From: an uncultured cyanobacterium
GTDB taxonomy: Bacteria; Cyanobacteriota; Vampirovibrionia; Gastranaerophilales; Gastranaerophilaceae
Assembly (NCBI GenBank): GCA_947073895.1
Contig: CAMTNN010000065.1
Span: forward strand, 1-7,623
Direction of reading: 5' to 3'
DNA length: 7,623 nt
The notes below the pieces were generated by a model, which worked only from the letters and a program-made list of their open reading frames with translations, searched no databases and had not been told where the DNA came from. This document shows positions 5,758 to 7,623 of the stretch, one piece after another (positions within the stretch are counted from its first letter, which is position 1; each line of letters starts with the position of its first letter). The position numbers and the translations under genes were made by a program.

Positions 5758-5786
5758 TTGTTAAAAAAATAAAAATCAATTAAAAT
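5758..5786 (+). promoter_or_regulatory. Promoter placing the transcription start on the ATG of the 5793 gene
   Basis: TTGTTA (5758-5763, four of six) and TAAAAT (5781-5786, five of six) are separated by the optimal 17 bases. The expected start, seven bases past the -10, is position 5793, the A of the start codon, implying a leaderless mRNA. No Shine-Dalgarno sequence precedes that ATG. Confidence 0.55.
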
Positions 5787-5792
5787 TATTAT

Positions 5793-6482
5793 ATGTTGAA
5801 GAAGAGCATACTAATATTAGCATTATGTTTTCTATTGCCTGTTTATGCAGGTTATGACCCTATGTCGGATGAGCCGATTAACAGTGTTGAGGAATTTAAT
5901 AAAGAAGATATTGAAATTGACCCTATGGAAGAATTTGAGTATCCGGCTTCAACACCGCAGCAGCCTGTTGAGAGTAAGCCTAATAAGAACTATGCTCAGA
6001 TTTATAATGATTTGCAGCCGGCAGATTTTTCTTATTTGCATGATATCGACCCCGATCAATATTATGATATGAAAGACGCGAGCTGGTCTCCTTATCCGTT
6101 GTTCCGTCTAAATTCAGCAATATATTTTAAAGGTATAACAATTGAGCCGGGATATTATTTATTAACTCCGCGAGAGCATAATGACAAGTGGTATTTGTTA
6201 TTTAAACAAAATGGAGTTGTAAAATACATTATTCCTGTTTATGAGCGTGATATAACTCCAGAATTCTTTTATGATGAGCATTTGTCGAAACCAAAATTAA
6301 CTGCGGCACAAAAAATACATATGGGTACATTGGATTTTCTTGGTAAATTCAAGAGTACCAAGCGAAAAGAGCCAATTAAAAATTATTTGGAGATTAATGA
6401 TTTAGAAAACCATTTTGTTTCCATTGTTATTTATTACGGAAGCCACCGTTATGCTACGATATTTAGAACTATTAGATTGTAA
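5793..6482 (+). CDS. Exported protein of unknown function (229 aa)
   Basis: A signal peptide is clear: KK at 3-4, hydrophobic core 5-17 and likely cleavage after A19 (PVYA/GY), with no lipobox. The mature N-terminus (about 20-65) is acidic and low in complexity, with two DPM motifs (YDPMSDEP and EIDPMEEFEYP) and a Pro/Gln/Ser-rich linker, probably disordered. Residues about 75-229 are rich in aromatic and beta-branched residues (GYYLLTPRE, WYLLFKQNGVVKYIIPVY, FVSIVIYYGSHRYATIF), suggesting a compact beta domain. I recognise no family. There is no ribosome-binding site; the promoter boxes place the mRNA start on the ATG. It begins just after the 200-nt hairpin and is followed by a small gene with its own ribosome-binding site. 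Export is confident, function unknown. Confidence 0.82.
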   Translation: MLKKSILILALCFLLPVYAGYDPMSDEPINSVEEFNKEDIEIDPMEEFEYPASTPQQPVESKPNKNYAQIYNDLQPADFSYLHDIDPDQYYDMKDASWSPYPLFRLNSAIYFKGITIEPGYYLLTPREHNDKWYLLFKQNGVVKYIIPVYERDITPEFFYDEHLSKPKLTAAQKIHMGTLDFLGKFKSTKRKEPIKNYLEINDLENHFVSIVIYYGSHRYATIFRTIRL

Positions 6483-6559
6483 TATTTTGTAATAATGAGT
6501 AAATTTTTAAGCGCAAACAGTTTTTATAAATATGTGTAGTTGTGTTTAAGGATTTTTAT

Positions 6560-6844
6560 ATGAATAAAGTAAACATGTCACCGGTTGGAATGAAAAGCAA
6601 TGGAGGATACAGTCGCCCTGCAGGTTCTGTTAATGACCTGGTTGAGAAAGCCGGTGATACAATAAGAAGAACAAATCTTCAAAGTGCTGCAAAAACACCG
6701 GCAGGAGCAGTTGCTGCTACTGCTAAATATATAGCAACAGATGTTTTAAGAGACTCAATAATCTCCCCAATAAAAACAGAGAACCCTTCCGGAATTAAAT
6801 ATCTAAACTCGCTTGCTGCGATTAATGGCTATAAAAAATCTTAA
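6560..6844 (+). CDS. Small protein of unknown function (94 aa)
   Basis: The ATG at 6560 is preceded by AAGGA (6548-6552) with seven-base spacing, better than the in-frame GTG at 6542, which lies upstream of that site. The 94-residue product begins MNKVNMSPVGMKSNGGYSRP, a Gly/Ser/Asn-rich, probably flexible tail. Residues about 25-78 are helix-forming and Ala-rich (LQSAAKTPAGAVAATAKYIA), and the end is basic (NGYKKS). There is no signal peptide or certain membrane segment. A TATAAA at 6525-6530 may be its -10. Its TAA overlaps the stop of the convergent transporter gene by two bases within TTAA. I do not recognise the family; a real gene is likely from the ribosome-binding site and the precise convergent end. 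Confidence 0.7.
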   Translation: MNKVNMSPVGMKSNGGYSRPAGSVNDLVEKAGDTIRRTNLQSAAKTPAGAVAATAKYIATDVLRDSIISPIKTENPSGIKYLNSLAAINGYKKS

Positions 6845-7623
6845 TGCTCAGCTGATTCAATAGATTTATGTTTTGAAACAGAGTATCTGGATTTGTAGCT
6901 TTCGTATCTGCTTACAAATACAATATCTTCATCTTTGTTTCTGTGATTGTATTCGTGTTTATCTATTGTTTTGTCGTAAAGCTGAATAACACTTGTTGCA
7001 ATATTTCCGCAATGAGCTGCGATTCTTCTTAAATCGTTTAATAAGTCTGAGAATTGGAAACTTAATTCTGCGGTGCATAATCCGTCTTTAAGTCTTTGGA
7101 TATGACGGTTTTTAACTTTTCTTATGATTCGTTTAATAACAGCTTCCAATGGCTCAACCTCTTGAGCTAATTGAACATTATCAGTTTTGTATGCTTCAAA
7201 AGATACTGTAAAGATTTCAGAAACCGCTTGAACAATAACTTTTAACTCTTCAACCGCTTCTGCAGAGAGTTTCTTTTCACTTTCTTTAAGTTTTTCAGCA
7301 ATCTTAAGTATGTAAGTTGCGTGGTCGCCGATTCTTTCATAATCTCCGATTGCTAAAAGAAGTTGAGAAATTCTGTTGTTATCTTCTTCTGTTAATTCTT
7401 TTGCAGAGAGCTTGAGCATAAATGCGTTAAGCTTATCTTCGTACATATCAATTTTTATTTCGTTAGCTTTTATCTGGTCAGCTCTTTTTGCGTGGAAACT
7501 TTTAAGCATTTTAGTCGAATTAATAAAGTTAAATTCAACCATATCGGCCATTTTTACAGATCTGGCATAACATTCCGCAATAGCAAACGAAGGTGCTAGC
7601 AGAAGTCTGTCATCAAGAAGAAC
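6841..7623 (-). CDS. Na+/phosphate cotransporter family protein, C-terminal PhoU-like part (cut by window edge)
   Basis: The minus-strand frame stays open through the right edge, giving 260 visible residues; an internal ATG at 7551 is not the start. The first residues, VLLDDRLLLAPSFAIAECYA, match the linker that in NptA-type Na+/Pi cotransporters joins the membrane domain to the cytosolic tail (usually LDxRLLxxPxxAL). Two PhoU-like helical repeats follow, with cores IGDYERIGDHATYI and LLNDLRRIAAHCGNIA. The family imports phosphate with sodium; the tail is thought to be regulatory. The last 35 residues are basic and Ser/Tyr/His-rich and look disordered. The membrane domain lies outside the window. 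A free-standing PhoU is unlikely because of the leading linker and the absence of a start. It converges on and overlaps the 94-aa gene by four bases. Confidence 0.88.
   Translation of the reverse strand, partial: VLLDDRLLLAPSFAIAECYARSVKMADMVEFNFINSTKMLKSFHAKRADQIKANEIKIDMYEDKLNAFMLKLSAKELTEEDNNRISQLLLAIGDYERIGDHATYILKIAEKLKESEKKLSAEAVEELKVIVQAVSEIFTVSFEAYKTDNVQLAQEVEPLEAVIKRIIRKVKNRHIQRLKDGLCTAELSFQFSDLLNDLRRIAAHCGNIATSVIQLYDKTIDKHEYNHRNKDEDIVFVSRYESYKSRYSVSKHKSIESAEH

Noticed and set aside
5845..6072. Plus-strand ORF of 75 codons inside the 5793 gene
   Set aside because: It lies in a different frame of a gene with a clear signal peptide; the Met/Leu/Arg-rich product is typical of an out-of-frame reading.
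6841..7551. Free-standing PhoU protein starting at the ATG at 7551
   Set aside because: The frame stays open to the window edge and the upstream residues match the cotransporter linker, so this is the tail of a longer membrane protein.

Overview
The window is AT-rich bacterial DNA with densely packed genes on both strands. I see no tRNA, rRNA, CRISPR array, transposase or phage gene. An oxygen-sensitive Fe-S L-serine dehydratase, the MEP isoprenoid enzyme IspF, a Na+/phosphate cotransporter and several exported proteins of unknown function suggest a fermentative anaerobe. The style fits gut lineages such as Gastranaerophilales (Melainabacteria/Vampirovibrionia), but this placement is an inference from gene content and composition and is weak.

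Left block (1-3005, minus strand): a compact four-gene operon read right to left. It encodes a receiver-domain response regulator, L-serine dehydratase beta (ACT domain), L-serine dehydratase alpha (Fe-S), then a cytosolic sensor histidine kinase that runs off the left edge. Spacings are +14, -1 and +3 nt, so the two-component proteins sandwich the serine-degrading enzyme. A TATAAT box lies before the regulator.

Middle block (3110-5106): a 48-codon ORF, then an exported NTF2-like protein whose 3' end overlaps lspA (lipoprotein signal peptidase). ispF (MEP pathway) converges on lspA with directly abutting stop codons.

Right block (5107-7623): a divergent promoter region leads to an 80-aa protein of unknown function with codon choice typical of a highly expressed gene. 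Directly after it lies a roughly 200-nt long imperfect hairpin (5554-5754). Its 63-nt arms are pairable at 55 positions and contain seven G.U wobbles on the plus strand, so it is a candidate structured RNA (6S-like rod) or a MITE-like inverted repeat. Next come an exported protein whose promoter places the transcription start on its ATG, a 94-aa protein of unknown function, and on the opposite strand the C-terminal PhoU-like part of a Na+/Pi cotransporter. The last two genes share a TTAA that supplies both stop codons.

The most distinctive items are the serine dehydratase/two-component operon, the 200-nt hairpin beside the codon-biased small gene, and two genes for exported proteins that appear to be expressed from leaderless or nearly leaderless mRNAs.
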